A stretch of DNA of 54,301 nt, taken from the NCBI GenBank assembly GCA_017480545.1, contig JAFVAI010000078.1, positions 1 to 54,301 of the forward strand. The letters run 5' to 3'. Of this stretch, positions 1-7,331 are shown piece after piece; position 1 is the first letter of the stretch, and each line of letters starts with the position of its first letter. Made by a program: the position numbers and the translations under genes. The notes under the pieces are model-generated. The model was not told the origin of the DNA. It saw nothing but the letters and a program-made list of their open reading frames with translations, and searched no databases. Origin of the DNA: Schwartzia sp. (in: firmicutes) (GTDB taxonomy: Bacteria; Bacillota; Negativicutes; Selenomonadales; Selenomonadaceae).

Positions 1-27
1 GTATATTTCTATCGGGAGGATGAGGGA

Positions 28-435
28 ATGGACAGCGTGGAGTTTGTGAGAATCATCGTCGAGGCGGTGGCGGTTTCAATCCTCAGCTTTATGCTTTGGC
101 ATATCCAAAGGAGGCTTGAACATGCCGAGGAAGCGGAAAAAGAAATGCAGGCCGAGCTTGCGGAAGAGCGGAAACGTGTCGAGGAAATGCGGAAAGCCAA
201 CAACAAAGGAACGCAAGCCCTCCTGCGCGACAGGCTCTTGCAGGGGTTCCACTTCTTCAAGCGTCGCGGCATGGTGACGTATGGCGAGGCCATGAACTAC
301 AAGAATATGTACGAGGCATATCATGCACTTGGAAAGAACGGCGTCATGGATGGGATCTATGAAGAGTTTTTGAAAATCCACATCAAGCCGGATGCAGAAG
401 TTTACCCCAATGAGCAGATCGGAGGTGCGGCATGA
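28..435 (+). CDS. small phage membrane protein of the lysis module
   Basis: A 135-residue protein with one N-terminal membrane segment (about residues 8-25), then a charged predicted coiled coil rich in E, K and R (about 28-65). The C-terminal part carries a NMYEAYHALGKNG stretch that I associate with small proteins next to holins in Firmicute phages. A strong ribosome site (GGGAGG) precedes the ATG. The stop overlaps the start of the next small membrane gene (ATGA), and the amidase follows, so it belongs to the prophage lysis cassette. The precise role is unknown; a holin-associated function is inference. Confidence 0.6.
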   Translation: MDSVEFVRIIVEAVAVSILSFMLWHIQRRLEHAEEAEKEMQAELAEERKRVEEMRKANNKGTQALLRDRLLQGFHFFKRRGMVTYGEAMNYKNMYEAYHALGKNGVMDGIYEEFLKIHIKPDAEVYPNEQIGGAA

Positions 436-647
436 AGAAAATGGAAATCACGCCGGACTTGATTATCGCCATGGGAATGTCCGTCGCTCTGATTCTCGCC
501 GTCATTTTCGGATCGGCGACGGAAATCACCATCGGCATATCCGCGGGGCTGGGCGGCTACTTGGGGCAGGTCGTGTCGAACGACGAAGCCAAGAAAAAGG
601 AAAAAGCGACGGAAACAAAGGAGGGCGGGCAAGATGCGAGCGGTTGA
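432..647 (+). CDS. putative holin-like small membrane protein
   Basis: This 71-residue protein has a hydrophobic N-terminal half with one or two closely spaced membrane segments (residues 8-25 and 30-47, joined by a short turn). The tail is charged and Lys/Glu-rich. Size, topology and position directly before an amidase fit a phage holin. It starts in an ATGA overlap with the preceding gene, and its own 3' end overlaps the amidase start by 14 bases. No family signature was recognised, so the holin call rests on context and topology. Confidence 0.55.
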   Translation: MKKMEITPDLIIAMGMSVALILAVIFGSATEITIGISAGLGGYLGQVVSNDEAKKKEKATETKEGGQDASG

Positions 648-1455
648 CCTTGACGAACTGAAAAAGATTGCGGAGGACAGCGCAAAAGATTTATGGGACG
701 ACGCGCGAAGCGTCGGCCTCGATACGCCGAAAATCATCCTGCATTGGAGCGCGGGGTGGTGGGATCAGCCGCATAAGGACTACCATATCAACATCACGGG
801 CGACGGCAGGATATGGCTGAATAAGGAAAATCTTGCGGAAACGCTCCCGCACACATGGAAGCTGAACACGGGAACAGTCGGCGTATCGCTCTGCTGCTGT
901 GCCGGGGCGACGTCAAGCCACCTCGGGGAAAACCCGCCGACCGAGAAGCAGATCAACATCATGGCGCAAATTGTCGCCGTGCTGTGCGAAGCGCTGGACA
1001 TGGACATCAGCGAGGAAAACGTTCTCACCCACGGCGAGGCGGCGGACAACGAGGAACTTTACGACGAGGAAGACCTGTACGGCCCGAACAACGACTGCGA
1101 GCGGTGGGACTTGCAGTTCCTCGGGACAGCGGAAAGCCCGCGCTTCACGAAAGACCACAGCGACCCCATCACGGGCGGCAACGTCATCCGGGGCAAGGCG
1201 ATATGGTACGCGCAGGAAGCGAAGAAGGCGGAGCAAAAAGAAGCCGCTTGGGAAAAGGATATGGAAGCCATCCAGAAAGAGATGGACGGGGCAAAGCGTT
1301 ACAATACACTGGACGAAATGCCGGACTGGGCAAGGCCGACCATCGAAAAGATGATAGCCAAGAAGCTGCTTTCCGGCGACGGGAAAAGCCTCGACCTGTC
1401 GCATGATATGCTCCGCGTTTTCGTGATCCATGACCGGGCGGGCCTGTATGACTGA
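634..1455 (+). CDS. phage endolysin, N-acetylmuramoyl-L-alanine amidase-like
   Basis: A 273-residue protein predicted to cut the amide bond between N-acetylmuramate and L-alanine in host peptidoglycan at lysis. The amidase_2-like core shows an early LHWSAG motif (His37, probable zinc ligand), a YHI strand, a TWKLNTGTVGVS stretch, and THGEAAD (His133, second candidate ligand). The last ~80 residues are helical and charged, and may be a wall-binding or regulatory tail. There is no signal peptide, as expected for a holin-dependent endolysin. It overlaps the holin-like gene upstream and a small ORF downstream. Amidase assignment is good; exact bond specificity is inferred. Confidence 0.75.
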   Translation: MRAVDLDELKKIAEDSAKDLWDDARSVGLDTPKIILHWSAGWWDQPHKDYHINITGDGRIWLNKENLAETLPHTWKLNTGTVGVSLCCCAGATSSHLGENPPTEKQINIMAQIVAVLCEALDMDISEENVLTHGEAADNEELYDEEDLYGPNNDCERWDLQFLGTAESPRFTKDHSDPITGGNVIRGKAIWYAQEAKKAEQKEAAWEKDMEAIQKEMDGAKRYNTLDEMPDWARPTIEKMIAKKLLSGDGKSLDLSHDMLRVFVIHDRAGLYD

Positions 1456-1627
1456 AAGCGGGCGGCGGAAAATGACAAGCCTTGAATGGATCGAACTTTA
1501 TATGGCGTTTGCCGCGTTTCAGGCGCAAGCCGAAAAACGCGGCTTATACGCCGAAGAAATCAAGAAAATAGAAGATGATCTATTCGACCATTGCCCGATC
1601 CCGCAGCCGCAACCTATGGAGGTATGA
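1448..1627 (+). CDS. small phage protein of unknown function
   Basis: A short reading frame of 59 codons from an ATG overlapping the amidase stop, or 51 codons from the ATG at 1472, which has a better-spaced GGCGG element. The product is acidic, mostly helical, and ends in a proline-rich tail (HCPIPQPQP). It sits between the amidase and the spanin-like gene. I recognise no family. It is kept because the cassette is tightly packed and the frame fills the gap. Confidence 0.4.
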   Translation: MTESGRRKMTSLEWIELYMAFAAFQAQAEKRGLYAEEIKKIEDDLFDHCPIPQPQPMEV

Positions 1628-1644
1628 AAGGAAGGAGAGGAAAG

Positions 1645-2109
1645 ATGAATGAAAGCAAAAAAGGGTGTTATATTGCTTGCGCTTGCCTGTTTCTGCTTTT
1701 TGTCGGCGTTGCATGGTATCTGTTGCGCGTCCCCGAAAGCGGAAGTGGAAACCGTGATAATGTCGAAAACGGATTTGAAAGCGTTGCAAGAGAGCAATCG
1801 GAAGCAGGGCGAAGCCTTGAAACAATCCGAGGCGGCATTGAAAGCAGCCGGGAAAGCGTTGAACGAATCGAACGCGGACTTGATGAAAGCGCGGCAAGAG
1901 TTGAGAGAATCGAAGACGCAAATAGCAGCCTTGCAAACGGCCTTGACGGGATCGGAGAGCGAAACAGCCGCATTGATGATCGAATTGCAGCAGCAGCAGC
2001 AAGAAACAGCGAAGCTGAAGGAGCGATTGCAAGCGCTGGAAGCGGAATCGCAGACAGCCGAAAACTCAATAGCGAAAGCGAACGAATACTTGCAAAATAC
2101 GCGCCTTGA
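1645..2109 (+). CDS. overlapping-frame ORF: N-terminal membrane segment plus helical domain (spanin-like)
   Basis: This frame starts at ATG 1645, four bases before the ATG of the other frame, and both could use the same AGGAGAGG ribosome site. It encodes 154 residues: a short basic N-terminus, one membrane segment (about residues 8-28), then a long helical region rich in Ser, Arg, Glu and Ala with repeated ESxExIExGI-like spacing. The layout resembles an inner-membrane spanin subunit (Rz type). It lies wholly inside the other ORF, so one of the two may be a chance frame. Codon use here is less host-like than in the other frame. Confidence 0.4.
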   Translation: MNESKKGCYIACACLFLLFVGVAWYLLRVPESGSGNRDNVENGFESVAREQSEAGRSLETIRGGIESSRESVERIERGLDESAARVERIEDANSSLANGLDGIGERNSRIDDRIAAAAARNSEAEGAIASAGSGIADSRKLNSESERILAKYAP

Positions 2110-2221
2110 ATTTCAAGCGCGGGAACGCGAACACGAAAAAACGGAAGCCGCTTTGAGGAATAAAATCACGGCTTGGCAGATCGTCGCCGCGCTTTTGGGC
2201 GTCGGCCTGGCCTTTTCGTAG
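1649..2221 (+). CDS. putative spanin with coiled coil and C-terminal membrane segment
   Basis: A 190-residue protein with an N-terminal hydrophobic signal (residues 5-27, with Cys residues near the predicted cleavage region), about 125 residues of Gln/Glu/Lys/Ala-rich coiled coil, and a C-terminal hydrophobic segment (about 173-190, ending AALLGVGLAFS). Known unimolecular spanins have an outer-membrane lipoprotein end and an inner-membrane C-terminal anchor, so this layout fits a u-spanin, which makes sense in a diderm host. No canonical lipobox is visible. Codon use (GCG, TTG, GAA) matches the neighbours. It follows the endolysin, the usual place for spanins. Confidence 0.55.
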   Translation: MKAKKGVILLALACFCFLSALHGICCASPKAEVETVIMSKTDLKALQESNRKQGEALKQSEAALKAAGKALNESNADLMKARQELRESKTQIAALQTALTGSESETAALMIELQQQQQETAKLKERLQALEAESQTAENSIAKANEYLQNTRLEFQAREREHEKTEAALRNKITAWQIVAALLGVGLAFS

Positions 2222-2234
2222 GAGGGGCGGCTCC

Positions 2235-2951
2235 ATGTTGGAAAAGTATCTGAATCGAATCGTAAAAGGTGACAGCCTTTCCGTTTTGAAAGATATTCCA
2301 TCAAACACGATCGACGCGGTTATAACTGATCCGCCATATTGTAGCGGGGGGCGATCGATCAGCCAAAAGCAGCAGCAAACCACAAGGAAGTATGAAAACG
2401 ACTATCAAGGGAGGCCGGATTTTGTCGGCGACGCAAAAGACAGCCGATCATGGATGATGTGGTGCGGCCTTTGGATCGCTGAATGTGAAAGAGTATTGAA
2501 ACCGGGCGGCTACTTCCTTTCCTTTTGCGACTGGCGGCAGCTTCCGACGGCGACGGACGCAATACAAATAGGCGGTATATCGTGGCGCGGGATCATTTCA
2601 TGGAATAAGGGGCTTGGCAGCCGCGCCCCGCACAAGGGATATTTTCGCCACCAATGCGAATTTATTGTGTGGGGAACAAAGGGGCCGTGCATACCGAAAG
2701 AAAACGGGCCTTTCCCCGGTTGCTTTGAATATCATGTTTGCCAAACAGATAAATTCCACATTGCCGGGAAGCCGACGCCGCTTATGGAGGAACTCGTGGA
2801 AATCGTGCCGGAAGGCGGGATCGTGCTTGACCCATTCGTGGGGAGCGGTACAACGTGCCTCGCGGCGAAGCGGCGCGGGCGGCGGTATATCGGAATTGAG
2901 AAAATGGAAGAATACTATAAAATAGCACAAAAGCGCATTGCCAACAAATAA
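2235..2951 (+). CDS. phage DNA methyltransferase (N6-adenine/N4-cytosine type)
   Basis: A 238-residue SAM-dependent DNA methyltransferase. The catalytic motif IV, DPPY, is at residues 32-35 and comes before the SAM-binding motif (LDPFVGSGTT, about 197-206, followed by GRRYIGIE). This is the beta-class order. Such single-domain enzymes in phages usually modify phage DNA against host restriction; no restriction endonuclease gene is adjacent, so it is probably an orphan. A strong AGGAGGGG ribosome site precedes the ATG. It is the last prophage gene and is followed at once by a terminator. Target base and recognition site cannot be read from sequence. Confidence 0.85.
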   Translation: MLEKYLNRIVKGDSLSVLKDIPSNTIDAVITDPPYCSGGRSISQKQQQTTRKYENDYQGRPDFVGDAKDSRSWMMWCGLWIAECERVLKPGGYFLSFCDWRQLPTATDAIQIGGISWRGIISWNKGLGSRAPHKGYFRHQCEFIVWGTKGPCIPKENGPFPGCFEYHVCQTDKFHIAGKPTPLMEELVEIVPEGGIVLDPFVGSGTTCLAAKRRGRRYIGIEKMEEYYKIAQKRIANK

Positions 2952-2985
2952 AGGGCGACAGGGGGCTTTCCTTGTCGCCCTTTTT
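2951..2985 (+). terminator. rho-independent terminator after the prophage genes
   Basis: A 10-bp perfect stem (AAGGGCGACA at 2951-2960 with TGTCGCCCTT at 2973-2982) encloses a 12-nt loop and runs into a T tract. It begins at the methyltransferase stop codon, so it ends the lysis/methyltransferase transcript. Confidence 0.85.
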
Positions 2986-3051
2986 CTTTATATGAGGGAA
3001 AACGCCACGGCGGATCATGCGCCTTCCCGTGCATAGAATGGAAGGGAAAAG

Positions 3052-3075
3052 AAAAAAGGCGCGCCAACGCGCGCC
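3052..3075 (-). terminator. minus-strand terminator hairpin
   Basis: Read on the minus strand: stem GGCGCGC / GCGCGCC (3069-3075 with 3058-3064), 4-nt loop, then six T (A at 3052-3057 on the plus strand). It is positioned to end leftward transcripts from the ABC operon before they enter the prophage. Confidence 0.65.
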
Positions 3076-3266
3076 GGGTTTCTTGCCGTCATTTTGCCGC
3101 CATAGGGTACGGGAGCGGCTAAAATGTGATATAATATTTTATGCGGATTTATTTCGGGAAATGTTTTATAAATCGCCGTATTTTCGCGGGTTTCATTCTG
3201 CACCATGCGGAAATATTCGCGCATAAATTCGCGGCGGCGAATAAATAAAATTTTGACCTGAGATGC

Positions 3267-3352
3267 GCCTGCTTCGCAGGCTACAGCCGCGCCAAAGCGC
3301 GGCTGACGTCTCATGCAATCGCAGTAAGGATTTAAAAATCCTAACTGCGATT
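3267..3352. repeat. cluster of three consecutive hairpins
   Basis: Hairpin 1: GCCTGC (3267-3272) with GCAGGC (3276-3281). Hairpin 2: CAGCCGCGC (3284-3292) with GCGCGGCTG (3297-3305), a perfect 9-bp stem. Hairpin 3: AATCGCAGT plus AGGATTT (3317-3333) with AAATCCT plus ACTGCGATT (3336-3352), 16 paired positions and one mismatch. None has a clear T run. It lies just downstream of the leftward ABC operon and could be an mRNA 3' structure, a mobile palindromic repeat or part of an attachment region. Confidence 0.55.
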
Positions 3353-3394
3353 AGTATGACAAAAATCTCATAAAATGCTGATATTTCAAGAAGT

Positions 3395-4471
3395 TCACTC
3401 TTTTTCCCTGTACCAGAAAGGACGAAGGAAGCGGAGCGCGCAGGTCTCGCCCGGCTCGGGGCCGGGGTCGCGGCGGCCTTTCTGCACACGGAGCGTTTGC
3501 TCGCCGACTTGGATCTGGTAGTCGATGATCTCGCCGAGGAACGCTTTGCGGTTCACTACGCCGTGGAGACCGGCCGGGTCGTCCGAGGGGAGGAAGTCGA
3601 TTTCCGACGGGCGGCTGGCCCAGGAGACGACGCTTTCGCCCGCGAGACGCTCCGGCACACTGACGCCCGCCGGAAGCGGAACGCCGCCCGGCAACTGCGC
3701 GCTGCCGCCGTCACAGTTTACCGCAAGGAAGTTCGACAGGCCGATGAAGCTGAACACGAACTTGTTTGCTGGGTTGTTGTAGATGTTCAGCGGCGTGTCG
3801 ATTTGCTGGACGACGCCGAGCTTCATGACGAGGATGCGGTCGGACAGCGCCATCGCTTCGGACTGGTCATGCGTGACGTAGATGATCGAGAAGCCGTATT
3901 TCATTTGCAAATCCTTGATCTCGAAGCGCATTTCCTCGCGGAGGTGAGGATCGAGGGAGGAAAGCGGCTCGTCGAGGAGCATGACGTCCGGATTGATGGC
4001 GAGGGCGCGGGCGAGGGCCACGCGCTGCTTGCCGCCGCCGGAGAGGTAGTCCGGGCTCTGGTCTTTCGCCGCGACGAGGTTCGTCGCGCGCAAAGCGTCC
4101 ATCGTGCGCCGGTCGATTTCGCTCTCCGGCAGCTTCCGGATGCGGAGCGGGAACGCTACGTTCTCATAAACGGAAAGGTGAGGCCAGACGGCGAAAGCCT
4201 GGAACACCATGCCGAAATTCCGTTTCTCGGGCGGCGTGTAGTGGTTCTTTTTCGGCGAGGAAAAAAGCTGGTCGCCGACCCAGACTTCGCCGTCGGACAA
4301 ATCCTCGAAGCCCGCCACCATGCGGAGCGTCGTGGTCTTGCCGCAGCCGGAGGGGCCGAGCATCGAGAAGCACTCGCCCTTGCCGATTTCATAGTTCAGA
4401 TTGTTGACGGCGGTGACGTCGCCAAACCGTTTCGTCACGCCGATAAGACGCACAAAGCCTGCCATCGTCAC
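3395..4471 (-). CDS. ABC transporter ATP-binding protein (iron(III)/polyamine/phosphonate-type importer)
   Basis: A 358-residue ATPase of the family that powers type I importers for ferric iron, polyamines or aminoethylphosphonate. Walker A is GPSGCGKTT near residue 40, Walker B LLDEPLSSLD, with the H-loop YVTHD. The signature motif reads LSGGGKQR instead of the usual LSGGQQQR, so the conserved Gln is Gly. A C-terminal TOBE-like regulatory region follows (from about residue 245). The GTG start overlaps the permease stop (GTGA) after a good GGAG; an ATG at 4465 is the alternative. Substrate is uncertain. Confidence 0.85.
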   Translation of the reverse strand: MTMAGFVRLIGVTKRFGDVTAVNNLNYEIGKGECFSMLGPSGCGKTTTLRMVAGFEDLSDGEVWVGDQLFSSPKKNHYTPPEKRNFGMVFQAFAVWPHLSVYENVAFPLRIRKLPESEIDRRTMDALRATNLVAAKDQSPDYLSGGGKQRVALARALAINPDVMLLDEPLSSLDPHLREEMRFEIKDLQMKYGFSIIYVTHDQSEAMALSDRILVMKLGVVQQIDTPLNIYNNPANKFVFSFIGLSNFLAVNCDGGSAQLPGGVPLPAGVSVPERLAGESVVSWASRPSEIDFLPSDDPAGLHGVVNRKAFLGEIIDYQIQVGEQTLRVQKGRRDPGPEPGETCALRFLRPFWYREKE

Positions 4472-6150
4472 TCACTCTCCTTTTTCGTGAAATGGTTGAT
4501 GACCGTCTGCCCGACGATGATGATGATCAGCGCGATGGCCGCCAATGCGCAGGAGATGACGGTTTCGCCGTCCTCGTTCAGCGTGTAGATGGCGACGCCG
4601 ATGGTGCGCGTCGTCGGCGCGTAGAGCATGATCGAGACGGTCAGCTCGCGGAGCGACGGCAGGAAGATCAGGAAGAACGCCGCGAACATGCCCGGCTTCA
4701 CTAGCGGCAGCACGATGTCCTTCAGGGATTGCCACATCGTCGCGCCGCAAGCGCGAGAGGCTTCGACCAACGAATCATGCACTTGCTCGAGGGCCGCGCT
4801 GTTCGCTTTCAGCGAGAACGCCATATAGCGCGCGATGTAGGCGACGAGGATAATCCAGACCGTGTTGTAAAGGTTGATGCCGAACTGCCCGCTCCAAGCG
4901 AGGATCACGCCGAGGGCGATGACCGAGCCCGGGACGGAGAACGGCAGCATGCCGAGGAATTCGAGGATGCCTTTGCCCTTTACGTCCATCTTGACGATGA
5001 CGTAGGAAATCATGACGCCGGCGAACATGGTAATGATCGCGGCGGTCAGGCCCAGCGTGACGCTGTTGAAGATTGCGTCGCGGGTCACGTCGTACTCGAA
5101 CAGGATGAACTTGAAGTTGTCCAGCGACAGGTTTTCCGGCGAGAACGACAGGCCGTAGGTGGAAAGGCCGCCCACGAGGAAAATCACGACGGTGGGCAAG
5201 ACGATGGTGAACGCGATGTACGCGAAGCAGAAGAACATCAACGGGTACTTGAGCCCGCGAAGTTTCAGCTCCATCGGGCGAAAGCTCTTGCCGCCGATGA
5301 TCTGGTAATGGCCGGAGCCGAGAATCTTCCGTTGCAGCCAGATGATGCAGGCCGCGCTGATGACCAGCACGGTGGCGAGCACGGTGCCCGTGCGGATGGA
5401 CTCGAAAGAGCCGCCCGACTGGTGGATGCGCTCGTAAATCAGCACCGGGATGTTGTAGATGCCGTTTTCGATGCCGAGGACGGCGACGGTGCCGAAATGC
5501 GCCATGGAGTACAGCATAATCAGGAGCGCGCCGGACAAAATCGAGGGCAGCACCAACGGGATCGTGATTTTCCGCGTGATGGTGAAGAGCCCCGCGCCCG
5601 AAATGCGCGCCGATTCCTCCAGCGTCGGGTCCATGCGCTCCAACGCGCCGCAGACTTGGATGAAGACGAACGGGAAGAGATACATGACTTCGACGGCGGA
5701 AATGCCATAATAACTGTAAAGGTTGAAAATCGGGCCGTCAAAGCCGAGGTTGTCCATGAAGAAACGGTTGATGAAGCCCGCGTTCGGCGACAGCAGCATC
5801 TTCCACGCCATGGCGCCGATGAAGGACGGCAGCATGAACGGCACGAGGAACATGCTCTTCATGAACCGTTTGTGCGGCATATCCGTTCGCGTGACAAGCC
5901 ACGCGAAGAACGTGCCGACAATCGTGGAGCCGATGGTGGACATACCGGCGATGATCAGAGAGTTCATCAATGCCTTGAAAGTTTCCGGTTCTTTCAGAAT
6001 CTCGATCGCGCCGGAGAAATTGAAATGGTCCTCCACCCAGAACGCGTTGAACAGGATCAGGAGCACCGGGAACGCGACCACGACAACGAGGATGGCGATG
6101 GACAGGAACAAAATGACCTGTGCCACGCCGAAGGAGCTTTTCGTGTTCAT
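4468..6150 (-). CDS. ABC transporter permease, fused two-domain (FbpB-like)
   Basis: A 560-residue inner-membrane permease with about 12 membrane segments. It contains two tandem BPD_transp_1 domains (roughly residues 60-270 and 355-550), so a single polypeptide supplies both halves of the translocation pore. Coupling-loop sequences with conserved E-A-A...G spacing are visible (LEESARISGAG and VEASRACGAT). This architecture is typical of ferric-iron and related importers. It overlaps both ATPase genes by 4 bases, so the three genes form one translationally coupled operon. Confidence 0.87.
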   Translation of the reverse strand: MNTKSSFGVAQVILFLSIAILVVVVAFPVLLILFNAFWVEDHFNFSGAIEILKEPETFKALMNSLIIAGMSTIGSTIVGTFFAWLVTRTDMPHKRFMKSMFLVPFMLPSFIGAMAWKMLLSPNAGFINRFFMDNLGFDGPIFNLYSYYGISAVEVMYLFPFVFIQVCGALERMDPTLEESARISGAGLFTITRKITIPLVLPSILSGALLIMLYSMAHFGTVAVLGIENGIYNIPVLIYERIHQSGGSFESIRTGTVLATVLVISAACIIWLQRKILGSGHYQIIGGKSFRPMELKLRGLKYPLMFFCFAYIAFTIVLPTVVIFLVGGLSTYGLSFSPENLSLDNFKFILFEYDVTRDAIFNSVTLGLTAAIITMFAGVMISYVIVKMDVKGKGILEFLGMLPFSVPGSVIALGVILAWSGQFGINLYNTVWIILVAYIARYMAFSLKANSAALEQVHDSLVEASRACGATMWQSLKDIVLPLVKPGMFAAFFLIFLPSLRELTVSIMLYAPTTRTIGVAIYTLNEDGETVISCALAAIALIIIIVGQTVINHFTKKESE

Positions 6151-7238
6151 GCCTCAAGCACCCCCTTCAAGGCTTCCTTTTCAAACCAATGCAGGCTCAA
6201 AAACGACAGCGAACATTCATCCCCGGCATTGAACATCAAATTCTGCGCGATGGCGTGATGGGTTTCGAGGCTCGTCCGAAGGTGTGTGCCGTCAATCTCT
6301 ATCAAATAATCCATCATTGCGCCGAGGAAATTTGCGCGGCGAATCACGCCGTGCAGCCCGTCGCCGCCCCGCGCGATGCGCACATCCGACGGGCGGAAGG
6401 CCGCGACCCATTCGGTGGCGTCGCCTGCGGGCGTTTCCCAAGGCATCGGTTGGCTGCCGTTGCCGACGAGGAACGCGCCGCCGTCCCGCCGCACGTCGAT
6501 GAAGTTCGCGATGCCCATGAAGTTGAACACGAAGGGATTCACGGGCTTCTCGAAGATTTCCCAAGGCGTTCCGATTTGCTGGATCGCGCCTTCGGCGTTC
6601 ATGATGGCCACACGGTCGGAGATGGCGAGGCCGATTTCTTGGTCATGGGTGACATAGAGCACCGTGACGCCCAGCTTCTTTTGCAGTTCCTTGATCTCGA
6701 AGCGCATTTCCTCGCGCAGGTTCGCGTCGAGGTTCGACAGCGGCTCGTCAAGGAGCAGGAGCGCCGGGTCGGCGACGAGGGCGCGGGCGAGGGCGACGCG
6801 CTGCTGCTGACCTCCGGAAAGTTCCGAAGGCAGGCGTTTGTCAAGGCCGTTCATGCCGACGATGTCAATCATGCGCATCACGCGCTCATGGATCTCGTCC
6901 TTCGGCCGTTTGGCGATTTTCAAGGGGTACGCGACGTTCTCGAACACGGTCATGTGCGGCCAGACCGCGTAATCCTGAAATACCACGCCCAGCCCGCGAT
7001 TTTCCGGAGGCACGGCAATCCGCGCCTCCGGGTCGTTCACCAGCGTGTCGCCGATGTAGATTTTCCCAGCGTCGGCGGACTCAAACCCGGCGAGCAGCCG
7101 CAAGAGCACGGTTTTCCCGCAGCCGGAAGGCCCGAGCAGCGTAAAGCACTCGCCCTTTTCCAGCGTGAGCGAAAGGTTTTGAAGCACAGGATGCCCCGGA
7201 TACCCTTTGCTCACATTTTCCACACGGATAATGTCCAA
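6147..7238 (-). CDS. ABC transporter ATP-binding protein, first gene of the importer operon
   Basis: A 363-residue ATPase paralogous to the one at the operon's other end. It has Walker A GPSGCGKTVLL, a canonical LSGGQQQR signature, Walker B LLLLDEPLSNLD and H-loop YVTHD, followed by a TOBE-like C-terminal domain. The start is a TTG preceded by a spaced GGAG. Having two distinct ATPases flanking one fused permease suggests an ATPase heterodimer, or exchangeable ATPases. The binding protein is not in the operon; the best candidate is at 17897-18940. Confidence 0.85.
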   Translation of the reverse strand: MDIIRVENVSKGYPGHPVLQNLSLTLEKGECFTLLGPSGCGKTVLLRLLAGFESADAGKIYIGDTLVNDPEARIAVPPENRGLGVVFQDYAVWPHMTVFENVAYPLKIAKRPKDEIHERVMRMIDIVGMNGLDKRLPSELSGGQQQRVALARALVADPALLLLDEPLSNLDANLREEMRFEIKELQKKLGVTVLYVTHDQEIGLAISDRVAIMNAEGAIQQIGTPWEIFEKPVNPFVFNFMGIANFIDVRRDGGAFLVGNGSQPMPWETPAGDATEWVAAFRPSDVRIARGGDGLHGVIRRANFLGAMMDYLIEIDGTHLRTSLETHHAIAQNLMFNAGDECSLSFLSLHWFEKEALKGVLEA

Positions 7239-7289
7239 ATTGCATCACTCCTATTGGCAATTTCCAATTTTCGAGTTCTATCCTGCTTC

Positions 7290-7295
7290 ATTATA
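7290..7295 (-). promoter_or_regulatory. probable -10 element for the ABC importer operon
   Basis: A perfect TATAAT on the minus strand, about 50 bases upstream of the TTG start. No convincing -35 hexamer is seen at 17 bases. A very similar sequence (TCCTATAAT with related flanks) precedes the STAS/condensation gene. Confidence 0.45.
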
Positions 7296-7331
7296 GGACA
7301 GTTTCATCGCAAAAGCTACAGAAATTTTGCT

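Larger units (their letters stand above)
2986..3394. other. non-coding stretch at the prophage/chromosome boundary
   Basis: About 400 bases with no credible gene between the rightward prophage genes and the leftward ABC operon. It holds a minus-strand terminator (3052-3075), an AT-rich stretch with a TATAAT hexamer at 3130-3135 that lacks a matching -35, and three closely spaced hairpins (3267-3352). The right attachment site of the prophage is probably here, but the left end lies outside the window, so the duplicated core cannot be identified. Confidence 0.5.

Noticed and set aside
2952-3394. tRNA or tmRNA gene as prophage attachment target
   Set aside because: I looked for a cloverleaf with TTCRA-type T-arm and CCA-like end in this gap and saw none; the three hairpins do not fit tRNA spacing.
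4729-6258. Plus-strand open frame of 509 codons opposite the ABC permease
   Set aside because: Extremely Asp/Glu/Arg/His-rich translation typical of the antisense of a membrane protein; no ribosome site; the permease on the other strand is certain. The frames at 3497-4588, 7989-9221 and 9251-10780 were rejected for the same reason.
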